Program-made: the position numbers and the translations under genes
NCBI RefSeq assembly: GCF_003854965.1
Contig: NZ_RQPI01000001.1
Location: 496,001-560,000, forward strand
DNA: 64,000 bases
Reading direction: 5' to 3'
DNA from: Paenibacillus rhizophilus
Lineage (GTDB): Bacteria; Bacillota; Bacilli; Paenibacillales; Paenibacillaceae
Notes under the pieces: model-generated
The model's database searches: none
Told to the model about the DNA's origin: nothing
The model's input: only the letters and a program-made list of their open reading frames with translations
Shown here: piece by piece, positions 18,388 through 28,227 of the stretch
Layout of the letters: each line of letters starts with the position of its first letter
How positions within the stretch are numbered: the stretch's first letter is position 1

Positions 18388-20502
18388 TTGGCTGAGCAAC
18401 CAACAGCAGTAAACATGCCGTCACCGGAGGATATTTATTTGTTTCATGAAGGTACCCATTACCGCAGCTACCGCATGCTCGGAGCGCATACCGCCGTGGA
18501 AGAAGGAGTGCCCGGTGTACGGTTTACCGTGTGGGCTCCCCAAGCAAGATATGTAGGATTAGCCTGCGATCGGAACGGCTGGGACGGAAGCCGTGAGGAA
18601 GACTCGTTATATAAGATACCCGATTCAGGGTTTTGGACTCGTTTTTTCCCCGATATTTCCTCGGGAACATTTTACAAATATAGAATCGCCGGACCGGACG
18701 GTTCAAGCTTTTTAAAAGCGGACCCTTACGGTTTTCTGGCCGAAGTTCGCCCGGCTACCGCATCGGTCGTGACCGAGCTTGACGGTTACCGCTGGGGCGA
18801 CGCGGCTTGGCGGCGCAAAAATAAAGCTCCCTACAACAAGCCGCTGAATATTTATGAAATGCATCTTGGCACATGGCGGCAGAAGGAGAATATTCACAAT
18901 AAGGAAGGCGGCGAACTGTACAGCTACACGGAGGTCGCCGACCTGCTGATCCCTTATTTGGAGGAAATGGGCTATACCCATGTGGAGTTCATGCCGCTGG
19001 CGGAGCATCCATACGACCTTTCATGGGGTTACCAAGGGACAGGATATTACGCTGCAACGAGCCGGTTCGGTGAGCCCCAAGGGCTGATGTATCTCATTGA
19101 CCGTCTGCATCAGGCGAACATCGGCGTCATTTTGGACTGGGTACCGGCCCATTTTGCCAAGGATGATCCCGGGTTGCGAATGTTCGATGGTACGCCCTGC
19201 TTCGAATACGGCGATCCGTTGCTCGCGGAAAAACCGGGCTGGGGAACGCTGTCCTTCGATTTCAGCAAGCCCGAGGTCATTTCGTTCCTCATTTCCAACG
19301 CTCTCTTCTGGTACGAGGTGTACCATATTGACGGAATGCGTGTGGATGCGGTTACCAGCATGCTGCGGCTCGATTTCGAGAAGCAGGAGCATCAGTATCG
19401 GCACAATGTGAACGGCGGGCTGGAGAACCTTGAGGCTATCGCCTTTTTGCAGAAGCTGAACACAGTCGTTTTTCAATATTACCCGTATGCCATGATGATG
19501 GCGGAGGAATCCAGCGCCTGGCCGGGTGTGACCGCTCCCGTTCATGAAGGAGGCCTCGGCTTCAATTACAAATGGAACATGGGCTGGATGAACGATACAC
19601 TTGCCTACATAGAGAAGGATTTCGGCGCCCGTCCCTATCATCACAACTTGCTTACATTTCCCATTGCGTACGCTTACTCGGAAAATTATACGCTTCCTCT
19701 ATCGCATGACGAGGTCGTGCACGGCAAGAGATCGCTGCTGAACAAGATGCCCGGTTCATATGAGCAGAAATTTGCGGGTCTTCGGCTGCTGCTGGGCTAC
19801 CAGATGACAAGCCCCGGCAAGAAGCTGCTGTTCATGGGCGGGGAATTCGGCCAATTTATTGAATGGAAGGACCAGGAACAACTGGACTGGCTGCTGCTTG
19901 ATTATGAGAGCCACCGGAAAATGCTCGCCTATACCGCCGCACTGAACAAGTTCTATCTGGCGGAAAAAGCGCTATGGGAGCTTGACCACACCTTTGAAGG
20001 CTATCAGTGGATCAGCGCGGACGACAATGAACAAAGCGTGATTTCTTACATCCGCAAAGGGAAAAAAGCGGGGGACCTGTTAATTATTGTGATCAACTTT
20101 CAGCCAGTTGAACGGCATGCTTACCGAATCGGCGTTCCGAAAGCGGGCACTTATGAAGAAGCATTCAACTCGGAAAGACCGGAATTTGGCGGCTCCGGCG
20201 CCCAAACCGGTTCGCTGAAGACGCAAAAACGCGAAATGCACGGCCAGCTGAACAGCCTGGAGCTGACCCTCGCTCCGCTCAGCATGGTGGTTTTGAAAAA
20301 GAGTGGACGGAAGGGAAAGGGGGATGAGCCCGAACTTTTAACCGAGGAACCCGTAACGAAAGCGCCGAAAGGCAAAGCAAAGACGACGCGCGCCAAGGCA
20401 AAAAAGGCCGACAAACCGGCGGACAAGCCCGCTAATGACGAAGCCCCGGCCAAAGCCGCTCCGCGCAAACGCAAAACCAAAACCGAAGAGCTCCCGCAAT
20501 AG
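18388..20502 (+). CDS. glgB: 1,4-alpha-glucan branching enzyme with a Lys/Ala/Pro-rich tail
   Basis: Introduces alpha-1,6 branches into glycogen. 704 residues from TTG 18388 (AAGGTGG seven bases upstream). N-terminal CBM48-like domain (RFTVWAPQARYVGL), then the GH13 barrel: DWVPAHFAKDD, DGMRVDAVTSML with the nucleophile Asp, AEESSAWPGV with the acid/base Glu, and LPLSHDEVVHGK. The catalytic domain ends around residue 635. The remaining 65 or so residues are unusual: repeated Lys-Ala-Pro-Thr segments such as KAPKGKAKTTRAKAKKADKP, like a histone-H1-type tail. glgA starts 43 bases downstream, so the two form an operon. Confidence 0.95.
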   Translation: MAEQPTAVNMPSPEDIYLFHEGTHYRSYRMLGAHTAVEEGVPGVRFTVWAPQARYVGLACDRNGWDGSREEDSLYKIPDSGFWTRFFPDISSGTFYKYRIAGPDGSSFLKADPYGFLAEVRPATASVVTELDGYRWGDAAWRRKNKAPYNKPLNIYEMHLGTWRQKENIHNKEGGELYSYTEVADLLIPYLEEMGYTHVEFMPLAEHPYDLSWGYQGTGYYAATSRFGEPQGLMYLIDRLHQANIGVILDWVPAHFAKDDPGLRMFDGTPCFEYGDPLLAEKPGWGTLSFDFSKPEVISFLISNALFWYEVYHIDGMRVDAVTSMLRLDFEKQEHQYRHNVNGGLENLEAIAFLQKLNTVVFQYYPYAMMMAEESSAWPGVTAPVHEGGLGFNYKWNMGWMNDTLAYIEKDFGARPYHHNLLTFPIAYAYSENYTLPLSHDEVVHGKRSLLNKMPGSYEQKFAGLRLLLGYQMTSPGKKLLFMGGEFGQFIEWKDQEQLDWLLLDYESHRKMLAYTAALNKFYLAEKALWELDHTFEGYQWISADDNEQSVISYIRKGKKAGDLLIIVINFQPVERHAYRIGVPKAGTYEEAFNSERPEFGGSGAQTGSLKTQKREMHGQLNSLELTLAPLSMVVLKKSGRKGKGDEPELLTEEPVTKAPKGKAKTTRAKAKKADKPADKPANDEAPAKAAPRKRKTKTEELPQ

Positions 20503-20545
20503 ACGACCATTTTATCTAACAGTTCACACAAGAGGAGGAATTGGT

Positions 20546-21976
20546 ATGAAAGTGATGTTTGCCGCTGCGGAAGGTCACCCGTTCATCAAGATGGGAGGCC
20601 TTGCGGACGTCATCGGCGCGCTGCCGAAGGCGCTCAGAGAAGCCGGGGTCGATGTAAGGGTCATCCTGCCCAAATACCGGGGGATTTCCGAGAAATACCG
20701 CTCCAAGATGGAGCCCGTTAAGGTGATCGAGGTTCCTGTAGGCTGGCGGAATCAATATTGCGGAATCGAGCTGTTGAATTATGACGGCGTACCTGTCTAT
20801 TTTATCGACAACGAATATTATTTCGGCCGCGACGGTATTTATGGATATTTGGATGACGCGGAACGGTTCTCTTTTTTCAACAGAGCCGTTCTGGAGGCGC
20901 TGCCGGCAATCGATTTCCAGCCGGATGTGCTGCACTGCCATGATTGGCATGCCGCAGTCATTCCCATGCTGCTCGAAGGGCATTATCGAAGCAACCCGTT
21001 TTACAGCGACATCCGTACCGTATTCACCATACATAATCTGCTGTACCAGGGCGTGTTTCCGTATGATGTGCTCGGCGATTTGCTCGGCCTGGACGGCAGC
21101 TTTTTCCTTGGGGTGGAATATTACGGCAACGTTAACTTCATGAAAGGCGGCATAGCATTCAGCGACTATGTGACGACAGTCAGTCCAACCTACTCGGAAG
21201 AGATTCGGACACCTCACTTTGGGTATGGTTTGGACGGCCTGCTTAACGCCCGCGCCGATCATTTGAGCGGAATTATCAACGGCATTGACACCAAGATTTA
21301 CAATCCGGCGTCGGACCCGAAAATTTATACGAAATACCGCAACAATCTTCTCAAAAAGACGGAGAACAAAATCGGCCTTCAGAAGGAATTGGGTCTCCCT
21401 GTAGCGCCGCATATTCCGCTTGTAGCCATGGTCACCCGTCTGGTCGATTCGAAAGGACTCGATCTGGTGACCCGGGTTCTGGACGAAATTTTGTATTACG
21501 ACAACATCCAGTTCGTCGTGCTGGGAACGGGCGACGAGGTATATGAGCGCTGGTTCCGCGAAGCTGCTTGGCGCTATCCGACCAAGCTGTCTTCGCAGAT
21601 CAAGTTCAGCGACGAACTCTCCCGCAAAATTTACGCCGCAAGCGATTTGTTCCTGATGCCGTCAAAGTTCGAACCGTGCGGGATCAGCCAACTGCTGGCC
21701 TTGCGGTACGGCAGCATCCCCGTTGTCAGGGAAACGGGCGGTCTGAACGATACCGTACAATCTTATGATGAAGAGACCGGAGAAGGGAACGGCTTTACCT
21801 TCACGAATTATAACGCCCATGATATGATGAACACGCTTCGCCGCGGGGTCTCTTTTTACAGCAAGCCGGAGCATTGGAAACGCGTCACCCGAAACGCTTT
21901 TATGGGGGATTACAGCTGGGAAATATCGGCTCAGCAGTATATTGATATTTACAATAAAATTGCGGAGCCTGAATAG
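20546..21976 (+). CDS. glgA: Glycogen synthase (ADP-glucose)
   Basis: Elongates alpha-1,4-glucan using ADP-glucose from GlgC. 476 residues from ATG 20546, behind AGAGGAGGAATT; the typical GT5 length. The N-terminus MKVMFAAAEGHPFIKMGGLADVIGALP contains the K-x-G-G-L ADP-glucose motif; CHDWHAA, TIHNLLYQGVF and NGIDTKIYNP are GT5 hallmarks; the C-terminal domain has MVTRLVDSKGLDL and FEPCGISQLLALRYGSIPVVRETGGLNDTV. A strong terminator follows. Confidence 0.96.
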   Translation: MKVMFAAAEGHPFIKMGGLADVIGALPKALREAGVDVRVILPKYRGISEKYRSKMEPVKVIEVPVGWRNQYCGIELLNYDGVPVYFIDNEYYFGRDGIYGYLDDAERFSFFNRAVLEALPAIDFQPDVLHCHDWHAAVIPMLLEGHYRSNPFYSDIRTVFTIHNLLYQGVFPYDVLGDLLGLDGSFFLGVEYYGNVNFMKGGIAFSDYVTTVSPTYSEEIRTPHFGYGLDGLLNARADHLSGIINGIDTKIYNPASDPKIYTKYRNNLLKKTENKIGLQKELGLPVAPHIPLVAMVTRLVDSKGLDLVTRVLDEILYYDNIQFVVLGTGDEVYERWFREAAWRYPTKLSSQIKFSDELSRKIYAASDLFLMPSKFEPCGISQLLALRYGSIPVVRETGGLNDTVQSYDEETGEGNGFTFTNYNAHDMMNTLRRGVSFYSKPEHWKRVTRNAFMGDYSWEISAQQYIDIYNKIAEPE

Positions 21977-22004
21977 TACCTATCCGATCGGTACGTTTTG
22001 GAAC

Positions 22005-22060
22005 AAAAAAAGGCAGCTTTCTCAAAGGGCGTGTATAACGCCGAGAAAGCTGCCTTTTTT
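22005..22060. terminator. Terminator shared by glgA and the GH13 gene
   Basis: AAAAAAGGCAGCTTTCTC pairs perfectly with GAGAAAGCTGCCTTTTTT around a GGGCG...CGCC inner helix; it works in both directions between convergent genes. Confidence 0.92.
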
Positions 22061-22082
22061 ATTTTTGTCCTCCACCGGATCA

Positions 22083-23897
22083 TTACTGATGCACGGCAGA
22101 ATGCTCTTTCATTGCTTCTCCGGAATCTTTATTGGAAGAAGCAGGAATATCTTGATTCAGGCGGCGGGACAATATCCGGAATCCATACGGTTCGAGGGAA
22201 ATATGCATCGTTCCGTTATCGGGCTTCACCGCGTCGCCGGAGAACGCGTCTTTCCAATCTTCCGTTTCCATCGGATGGCTTAAGCTGCGGGGTTCGGGCG
22301 AGTTGTTCATCCAGATTGTAAAATGGGATTCCGTATCCATCCGCTCATAAATGATGCAGGGATCGTCCTTGCAGGCGGCGAGAATTCGGTATTGGCCTCC
22401 GCGCAGGGCATGGTTCTCCTTGCGCAGCGAAATCATCAATTTGTAGAAATCGCGAAGTTCGAGGTCCTGTTTCGCGGGGTCCCATTCCATACATTTACGG
22501 CAGTCAGGGTCGCCTTCTCCGGTAAGTCCAATTTCATCACCGTAGAATATGCATGGCGTACCCATGAAAGTGAATAAAAAGGCGACGGCAAGCTTTAATT
22601 TCCGCTTGTCTTCTCCCATACGGTTAAGCAGGCGGGGCGTATCATGGCTGCACAGAAGGTTGAAGATGACTTCATTGGTCTGCTGGGGGTAGCGCATGAG
22701 CAGGGCGCCGACTTTATTGCTGAAGGTATAACTGTCCATTTCGCCATTAAAGAATTCCAGAACGGTTCCGGAGAACGGATAGTTCATGACGGAATCGAAC
22801 TGGTCTCCAAGCAGCCAGGCCAGAGAGTCGCTCCATACCTCGCCCACAATATAAGCTTCCGGGTTCGCTCTTTTAACAACAATGCGGAAATCATGCCAGA
22901 AATGGTGATCGATCTCGTCCGCCACGTCCAGCCGCCAGCCGTCCAGCTTGATTTCTTTAATCCAGTATTCAGCCACATCCAGCAGATAGGATTTGACCTC
23001 AGGATTGGCAGTGTTGAATTTGGGCATATCCCCAAAAAAGCCGAATGTATCGTAGCTCGGTATGCCGTCCACAATTTGGGCCGGATAAGAATTAATATGG
23101 AACCAATCGGCATATTTGGATTTTTCTCCGTTTTTCAGGACATCCTGAAATGGAGGGAATTCTTTGCTGCAGTGGTTAAATACCGCATCCAACATTACGC
23201 GAATGCCTTTCTCATGGCAGAGATCGACCAAAGCCTTCAGCTTCTCGTTGTCCCCGAAATGGGAATCGACTTTTTTGTAATCAATAATGTCGTATTTATG
23301 GTTAGACGGCGATACGAACAGCGGAGTGAAATAGATGGCATTGACGCCAAGATCGACCAGGTAGTCGAGATGATCCATTACGCCCTGAATATCGCCTCCG
23401 AAGAAGTTGTCTCTCTTGGGTACTCCTCCCCACGGTTCTGTTGTTTCCGGGTTGAGAGAGGGGTCTCCATTGGCGAAGCGTTCCGGCATAATCTGATAAA
23501 AGACCGCTTCTTTGGCCCAGTCTGGAACCTTGAACAGATCAATCTCATGAATATACTGGAATTCGAAATTGTTGCCCGGCGGCTGCGGCATTTCAAACAT
23601 CGTGCCTTTTTCCGACATATAAACCGTTTCACCGTCTGATTCGATCCGAAAGAGATAGGATAACCGTTTGAACTTCGGCCGCGCGCAGACTTCCCAATAA
23701 TCGAAACTGTCGTCTGAAGCCGCTTTTTTCATTTGGATTTCCTCAAAAGTTCTGTCCCAGGCGTATTTGTCGCCGGTCATGACATAGACCGTTTCCGCAT
23801 CATCCCGTTTTGTCCGCAATCGCAGATGCACGGTTTCCTTATCATAGGCATATGCCCATTTATCGCGCGGAACATGATACAAAGCTTCCAGCAGCAT
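22083..23897 (-). CDS. GH13 alpha-glucanase (neopullulanase / cyclomaltodextrinase type)
   Basis: About 604 residues from ATG 23897, behind TAGGAGGGCGAGT. The start MLLEALYHVPRDKWAYAYDKE and the first 130 residues fit a CBM34-like N-domain. The catalytic barrel has AIYFTPLFVSPSNHKYD, MLDAVFNHCS, DGWRLDVADEIDHHFW with the nucleophile Asp, IVGEVWSD with the Glu, and LLCSHDTPRLL. No signal peptide is visible, so it should act in the cytoplasm on imported maltodextrins or on glycogen. Placement beside the glycogen genes fits turnover of the same polymer. The exact specificity among neopullulanase, cyclomaltodextrinase and maltogenic amylase cannot be read. Confidence 0.9.
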   Translation of the reverse strand: MLLEALYHVPRDKWAYAYDKETVHLRLRTKRDDAETVYVMTGDKYAWDRTFEEIQMKKAASDDSFDYWEVCARPKFKRLSYLFRIESDGETVYMSEKGTMFEMPQPPGNNFEFQYIHEIDLFKVPDWAKEAVFYQIMPERFANGDPSLNPETTEPWGGVPKRDNFFGGDIQGVMDHLDYLVDLGVNAIYFTPLFVSPSNHKYDIIDYKKVDSHFGDNEKLKALVDLCHEKGIRVMLDAVFNHCSKEFPPFQDVLKNGEKSKYADWFHINSYPAQIVDGIPSYDTFGFFGDMPKFNTANPEVKSYLLDVAEYWIKEIKLDGWRLDVADEIDHHFWHDFRIVVKRANPEAYIVGEVWSDSLAWLLGDQFDSVMNYPFSGTVLEFFNGEMDSYTFSNKVGALLMRYPQQTNEVIFNLLCSHDTPRLLNRMGEDKRKLKLAVAFLFTFMGTPCIFYGDEIGLTGEGDPDCRKCMEWDPAKQDLELRDFYKLMISLRKENHALRGGQYRILAACKDDPCIIYERMDTESHFTIWMNNSPEPRSLSHPMETEDWKDAFSGDAVKPDNGTMHISLEPYGFRILSRRLNQDIPASSNKDSGEAMKEHSAVHQ

Positions 23898-24098
23898 ACT
23901 CGCCCTCCTAATCATTGATCGGGTTCCGATAAGGTTCGGATTCGGTGCACTTAGGTTAATACCCTTAAATATGATGCATTGAACCAATCGTTTTCTTAAT
24001 CTTTCAGAAAATAAAACCCGTTTTCACAGCCGGCTCACCTTGGATATGGGCTTCAGACGCCGTTCTGTTATTTTGCCAATTTGTCAACAAAAAAATCT

Positions 24099-24127
24099 TT
24101 GCATATTCATACGAGTTGAATTATAAT
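24099..24127 (+). promoter_or_regulatory. Sigma-A promoter of the amino acid ABC operon
   Basis: TTGCAT (24099-24104), 17 bases, TATAAT (24122-24127), 94 bases upstream of the binding-protein gene. The rest of the 23898-24220 stretch is non-coding and shows no riboswitch motif I recognise. Confidence 0.7.
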
Positions 24128-24220
24128 AAATCGGTCCGGGACAAGACACAACTGACACATAACTAACACACTAGAGATGGGCTGAATTGCCCGACGAGAG
24201 AACAGGGGAGATTTGCAATC

Positions 24221-25036
24221 ATGAACAAATGGATCAAAATGTCTATGGGGATGCTGCTCGCGGCAAGCCTTCTTTCCGGCTGCGGCCAGGATAAGGCCAA
24301 TAATGGCACTGACGCTAACGGAGGCAACACAGGCACAGCGGCGAAGAAAACGTTGACGCTTGGAACAAGCGCGGACTTTCCGCCGTACGAATTTCACAAA
24401 GTGATCGACGGCAAGGATACAATCGTCGGTTTCGACATCGACATTGCCAAAGACATCGCTTCCGATATGGGCGCCGAGCTGGTTATCAAGGATCTGCCGT
24501 TTGATTCGCTTCTCAACGAGCTGTCCAGCGGAAGAGTGGATATGGTTATTTCGGGTCTAAGTCCGACTCCGGAAAGAGCGAAGGCGGTCGATCTGTCCGA
24601 CATTTATTATAAAGCCGAGCAGGCCGTTGTGGTCCGCGAAGCCGACAAGGATAAATTCAATACGATGGATACCTTGAAAGGCGCGAAGATCGGTATACAG
24701 ACCGGTTCCATTCAAGAAGACATCGCCAAAGGAATCGAGGGCGCGAAACTGACGTCGCTTGCCAAAATTTCCGATATCGTGCTCCAGCTTCAGTCCAACC
24801 GTGTTGACGCCTCCATTATGGAAGGGCCGGTAGCCAAGTCCTTCGTCAAGAACGTGAAGGGGCTGGCCATTACCGATGCGAAGCCGGAAGTGGAAGATGA
24901 CGGTTACGTCATCGGGGTCAAGAAGGGCAACTCGGAACTGCTGACACAGATCAACAAGACTCTGGGCGATCTTAACTCCGCCGGAAAGATCGAAGAGTAT
25001 GTGACCAAGGCGACCGAATTGGCCGAGAGCAAGTAA
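24221..25036 (+). CDS. Polar amino acid ABC transporter, substrate-binding lipoprotein
   Basis: 271 residues. Signal peptide with lipobox LLSGC (Cys about residue 21), a Gly/Asn/Thr-rich linker, then a family-3 solute-binding domain: LTLGTSADFPPYEF, GFDIDIAKDIASDMG, SGLSPTPERAKAVDLSDIYY, GIQTGSIQEDIA, and GYVIGVKKGN. These are the standard motifs of polar amino acid receptors. The ligand is not determinable by eye. It is first in an operon with a permease and an ATPase, separated from them by an internal hairpin that should favour higher output of this subunit. Confidence 0.94.
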   Translation: MNKWIKMSMGMLLAASLLSGCGQDKANNGTDANGGNTGTAAKKTLTLGTSADFPPYEFHKVIDGKDTIVGFDIDIAKDIASDMGAELVIKDLPFDSLLNELSSGRVDMVISGLSPTPERAKAVDLSDIYYKAEQAVVVREADKDKFNTMDTLKGAKIGIQTGSIQEDIAKGIEGAKLTSLAKISDIVLQLQSNRVDASIMEGPVAKSFVKNVKGLAITDAKPEVEDDGYVIGVKKGNSELLTQINKTLGDLNSAGKIEEYVTKATELAESK

Positions 25037-25080
25037 ACTTAAAGATACACTGGAAAGTTGCTTTTCCCTAAAATTAAGAA

Positions 25081-25112
25081 AATGGCGGTGATCCGCCGTT
25101 TTCTATTTTTTT
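25081..25112 (+). terminator. Partial terminator inside the ABC operon
   Basis: AATGGCGG pairs with CCGCCGTT around TGAT, followed by TTCTATTTTTTT. Its place after the binding-protein gene fits the common scheme in which the binding protein is made in excess over the membrane parts. Confidence 0.75.
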
Positions 25113-25137
25113 GTTGATAAGGAGGTTTGCGAGTAGG

Positions 25138-25797
25138 ATGGATCTGCTAAATATGGCGTATGAATACCGCAGCTTTTTTCTGACCGGACTGCAATACACG
25201 CTTCTTCTCGCGGTAATCGGAGTGATCTGCGGCTTCGTGCTAGGGATCGTCGTTGCCCTGCTTCGGATGTCGAGCTTCAGAGTGCTTCGCTGGATCGCTG
25301 CGGCCTGGGTGGAATTTCTGCGCGGAACGCCGATGCTTGTTCAATTGTTTATTATTCACTACGGTCTTCCTACAATCGGCCTTGAGTTTACCGCGATACA
25401 ATCGGGGGCGATTACCCTTACAATTAACAGCTCAGCCTATCTTGCCGAAATATTCCGGGCGGGTATTCAGGGCGTGGATCGCGGACAGACGGAAGCTTCG
25501 CGTTCACTGGGGATGACGCAGGCGATGACCATGCGCTACATTGTGTTTCCTCAGGCGTTGAAGAGCGTCCTCCCGGCCATCGGCAACGAGTTCATCACTA
25601 TTATCAAAGAGTCTTCTATTGTCGGCATGATCGGGGCGATGGATCTGCTGTTCCAGGCCAGAACAATTACCACGATTACCTATGACGGGCTGACTCCGCT
25701 GCTGGTTATCGCTCTGATGTATTTTATTATGACATTTACATTATCCAAGGTGCTTGGCAGACTGGAAAGGAGATGGAGCGCCAGTGATCACCGTTAA
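25138..25797 (+). CDS. Polar amino acid ABC transporter permease
   Basis: About 219 residues from ATG 25138 (AAGGAGG 11-12 bases upstream; an in-frame TTG at 25111 is a less likely start). Several hydrophobic segments, [17 protein letters not shown] typical of the His/Glu/Gln/Arg permease family, and the EAA loop [23 protein letters not shown] that docks to the ATPase. The end overlaps the ATPase start by 14 bases, so the two are translationally coupled. Confidence 0.94.
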   Translation: MDLLNMAYEYRSFFLTGLQYTLLLAVIGVICGFVLGIVVALLRMSSFRVLRWIAAAWVEFLRGTPMLVQLFIIHYGLPTIGLEFTAIQSGAITLTINSSAYLAEIFRAGIQGVDRGQTEASRSLGMTQAMTMRYIVFPQALKSVLPAIGNEFITIIKESSIVGMIGAMDLLFQARTITTITYDGLTPLLVIALMYFIMTFTLSKVLGRLERRWSASDHR

Positions 25798-26506
25798 GAA
25801 CTTGCAAAAGGCATTTGGAAAGCTGGAAATACTGAAAGGGATCGATCTTACGATAGAAAAAGGTGAAGTCGTCGTTGTGATCGGTCCGAGCGGCTCGGGA
25901 AAAAGCACCTTTTTGCGCTGCTTGAATCTGCTGGAGCAGCCGACGGGCGGAGAAATCGCTTTTGAAGGTCAATCCATTACGGATCGGAAGCATGATATCA
26001 ATGTAACGCGCGAAAAAATGGGCATGGTCTTCCAGCAGTTCAACCTGTTCCCTCATAAGACCGTGCTGCAAAACATTACGCTCGCTCCGGTCAAGGTCAA
26101 GAAGCATTCTCAGGCGGAAGCGGCGAAAATAGCCATCGACCTGCTGCGCACCGTCGGACTCGAAGATAAAAAGGATGCCTATCCGTCGCAGCTCTCAGGC
26201 GGGCAGAAGCAGCGGATCGCGATTGCCCGAGCGCTTGCGATGCAGCCGCATGTTATGCTGTTCGACGAGCCGACTTCGGCGCTGGACCCCGAGATGGTCG
26301 GCGAGGTGCTTGAGGTGATGAAGAAGCTGGCCGAGCAGGGCATGACTATGGTCATCGTCACCCATGAAATGGGCTTTGCCCGCGAGGTGGGGGACCGGAT
26401 TCTGTTCATGGACGGCGGAGTTATTGTAGAGCAGGGAACGCCGGCGGAAGTGTTCGGCAGCCCTAAGCATGTCAGAACCCGAGATTTTCTGAGCAAGGTT
26501 TTGTAA
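25784..26506 (+). CDS. Polar amino acid ABC transporter ATPase
   Basis: 240 residues from GTG 25784 (GAAAGGAG about 8 bases upstream), the standard GlnQ/ArtM size. Walker [11 protein letters not shown]-loop [15 protein letters not shown], signature [19 protein letters not shown], Walker [16 protein letters not shown], and switch VTHEMGFA. Completes the importer with the two preceding genes. Confidence 0.96.
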   Translation: MITVKNLQKAFGKLEILKGIDLTIEKGEVVVVIGPSGSGKSTFLRCLNLLEQPTGGEIAFEGQSITDRKHDINVTREKMGMVFQQFNLFPHKTVLQNITLAPVKVKKHSQAEAAKIAIDLLRTVGLEDKKDAYPSQLSGGQKQRIAIARALAMQPHVMLFDEPTSALDPEMVGEVLEVMKKLAEQGMTMVIVTHEMGFAREVGDRILFMDGGVIVEQGTPAEVFGSPKHVRTRDFLSKVL

Positions 26507-26519
26507 CATTCGATAATAT

Positions 26520-26561
26520 GAGCGGCCTGGAAGCGAGAAGCGCATCCGGGCCGCTTTTTTC
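26520..26561 (+). terminator. Terminator of the ABC operon
   Basis: AGCGGCC...GGGCCGCT with inner pairing of TGG/CCG and a run of six T residues immediately after. Confidence 0.88.
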
Positions 26562-26688
26562 ACCCTCGGATCTCGGGATGCAATCGTTTTCTTCGGCACG
26601 TTTAGAAAACCGCCCAACGTTTAAAATGTAAATATGCTGCCTAACCATGTATAATTATGCTCAGTAATAGTATAAAGGGGAACAAACG

Positions 26689-28227
26689 ATGAACAACGAC
26701 CTCAACCGAATAGGCATTATCGATATCGGTTCCAACTCCATCAGACTCGTTATCTACGAAACGACCCCTGAAGGAGGGTACCGGATTATCAAGGAATGCA
26801 AGTACTCCGCCCGTCTAAGCGAAAAAATCACCAAAGAAAACAGACTGGAGCGGGAAGCGCTTGAAACTATCGTTCCGGTGCTTCTTCAATTCAAAAAAGT
26901 ATGTCAAGTATTCGGCGCGGCCAGGATTCGCACAGGCGCTACAGCCGCGATCCGCAATGCGTCCAACTCCGAAGAGATCGCCGCATTTCTCTCCGAAGCG
27001 GTTTCGCTGCCGATCGAAATCATCAGCGGGCAGCAGGAAGCCTATTTCGGCTTTCTCGGCGTGATCAACGCCTTCGATGTGAATGACGGATTTGTTATCG
27101 ATATCGGGGGCGGCAGTACGGAGATTACCCTTTTTCAGAATCGGCGCTACCGGCACAGCATTTCCTTTCCGTTTGGAGCAGTCAATACGAATGTGGCGTT
27201 CGGCCAGGGCGGCAATTGGAACGGGGAGCAGGTGCACAGGCTCGAAGCTTTTGTGCGCGGGCGTCTAGAGGAATGCGAATGGCTCCGGGCCGGTTCAGGG
27301 CTGCCTTTATTCGGTCTCGGGGGGACGCTGCGGACGCTTGGCAAAATAGACCAGAAGCGCAGGAATTACTCCCTTCCCAATTCGCACGGCTACACGCTGT
27401 CCACCGAAACGATTAAAAGATTCATGGAGACGATGCCGGCGATGCCGTATGACAAGCGTAAAAATCTGGAGGGATTGTCGAAAAACCGGGCGGACATCAT
27501 TGTAACGGGTCTGATTATTTTCCATACCGTGTATCAATACATCGGAGCCGGGCGGGCGCTCATAAGCGGAGAGGGGCTTCGTGAAGGGATGCTGCATGAT
27601 CTGCTGGAGCCGGAGCATCCGGTCCGGGCCAGCGCACTGGAGTACAGTCTCGTAACGTTGCAGCGATTGAACAAGGAAGCATCAGCCGATTTTTTAACTG
27701 ACGTCCACAAAAATGCGCAAAGCTTATATTCAACACTCAAGGGCGAAAGTGATGAGAAGGAACAGGAAATGTTGATCTATGTATCGGTCATGCTTTACCG
27801 CCTGGGCGCCAATATCAATTATTACCAGTCCAAGCGGCACACCCGCTATTGGCTGATGAACTCACCGATTCGCGGACTTACCCACCGCCAGCTCGTCCTG
27901 TGCTCTATGATCGCCTCGTACAGCACAAAAAGCCGGAAGCAGAAGCTGTCCACGGAGCATAAGGACATTCTTCTGTCTTCCGACGAAGAGCGGATTCACA
28001 AGCTCGGTTCGCTTGTCCAATTGAGTGCGGCGCTGGACAGCGGCGAGACCGGAATGGAACAGGAAATTAAACCCCGTCTTAAAGGGGCAAGCCTTGATAT
28101 CGAACTTCTTGTCTGTCAGCGGCCCCTGCTGAAACTGGAGGAAATCGACAATGCCCTGAAGGCGTTTAAGAATGCATGGGGTCTGAAGGTAAAGCTTGAG
28201 TATACTTCCAATTGTCAACATCCATAG
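26689..28227 (+). CDS. ppx: Exopolyphosphatase (Ppx/GppA family)
   Basis: Releases phosphate from polyphosphate chains, or acts on pppGpp in related enzymes. 512 residues from ATG 26689. ASKHA phosphate loops: IIDIGSNSIRLVIYE at the start, ATAAIRNASN, and DIGGGSTEITLF. A C-terminal HD-like helical domain (LNKEASADFLTDVHKNAQSLY, MLYRLGANINYY) makes it the long Ppx type. It converges on ppk and the two coding regions overlap by 62 bases, so their mRNAs would be antisense at the 3' ends. The pairing with ppk supports a polyphosphate role. Confidence 0.92.
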   Translation: MNNDLNRIGIIDIGSNSIRLVIYETTPEGGYRIIKECKYSARLSEKITKENRLEREALETIVPVLLQFKKVCQVFGAARIRTGATAAIRNASNSEEIAAFLSEAVSLPIEIISGQQEAYFGFLGVINAFDVNDGFVIDIGGGSTEITLFQNRRYRHSISFPFGAVNTNVAFGQGGNWNGEQVHRLEAFVRGRLEECEWLRAGSGLPLFGLGGTLRTLGKIDQKRRNYSLPNSHGYTLSTETIKRFMETMPAMPYDKRKNLEGLSKNRADIIVTGLIIFHTVYQYIGAGRALISGEGLREGMLHDLLEPEHPVRASALEYSLVTLQRLNKEASADFLTDVHKNAQSLYSTLKGESDEKEQEMLIYVSVMLYRLGANINYYQSKRHTRYWLMNSPIRGLTHRQLVLCSMIASYSTKSRKQKLSTEHKDILLSSDEERIHKLGSLVQLSAALDSGETGMEQEIKPRLKGASLDIELLVCQRPLLKLEEIDNALKAFKNAWGLKVKLEYTSNCQHP

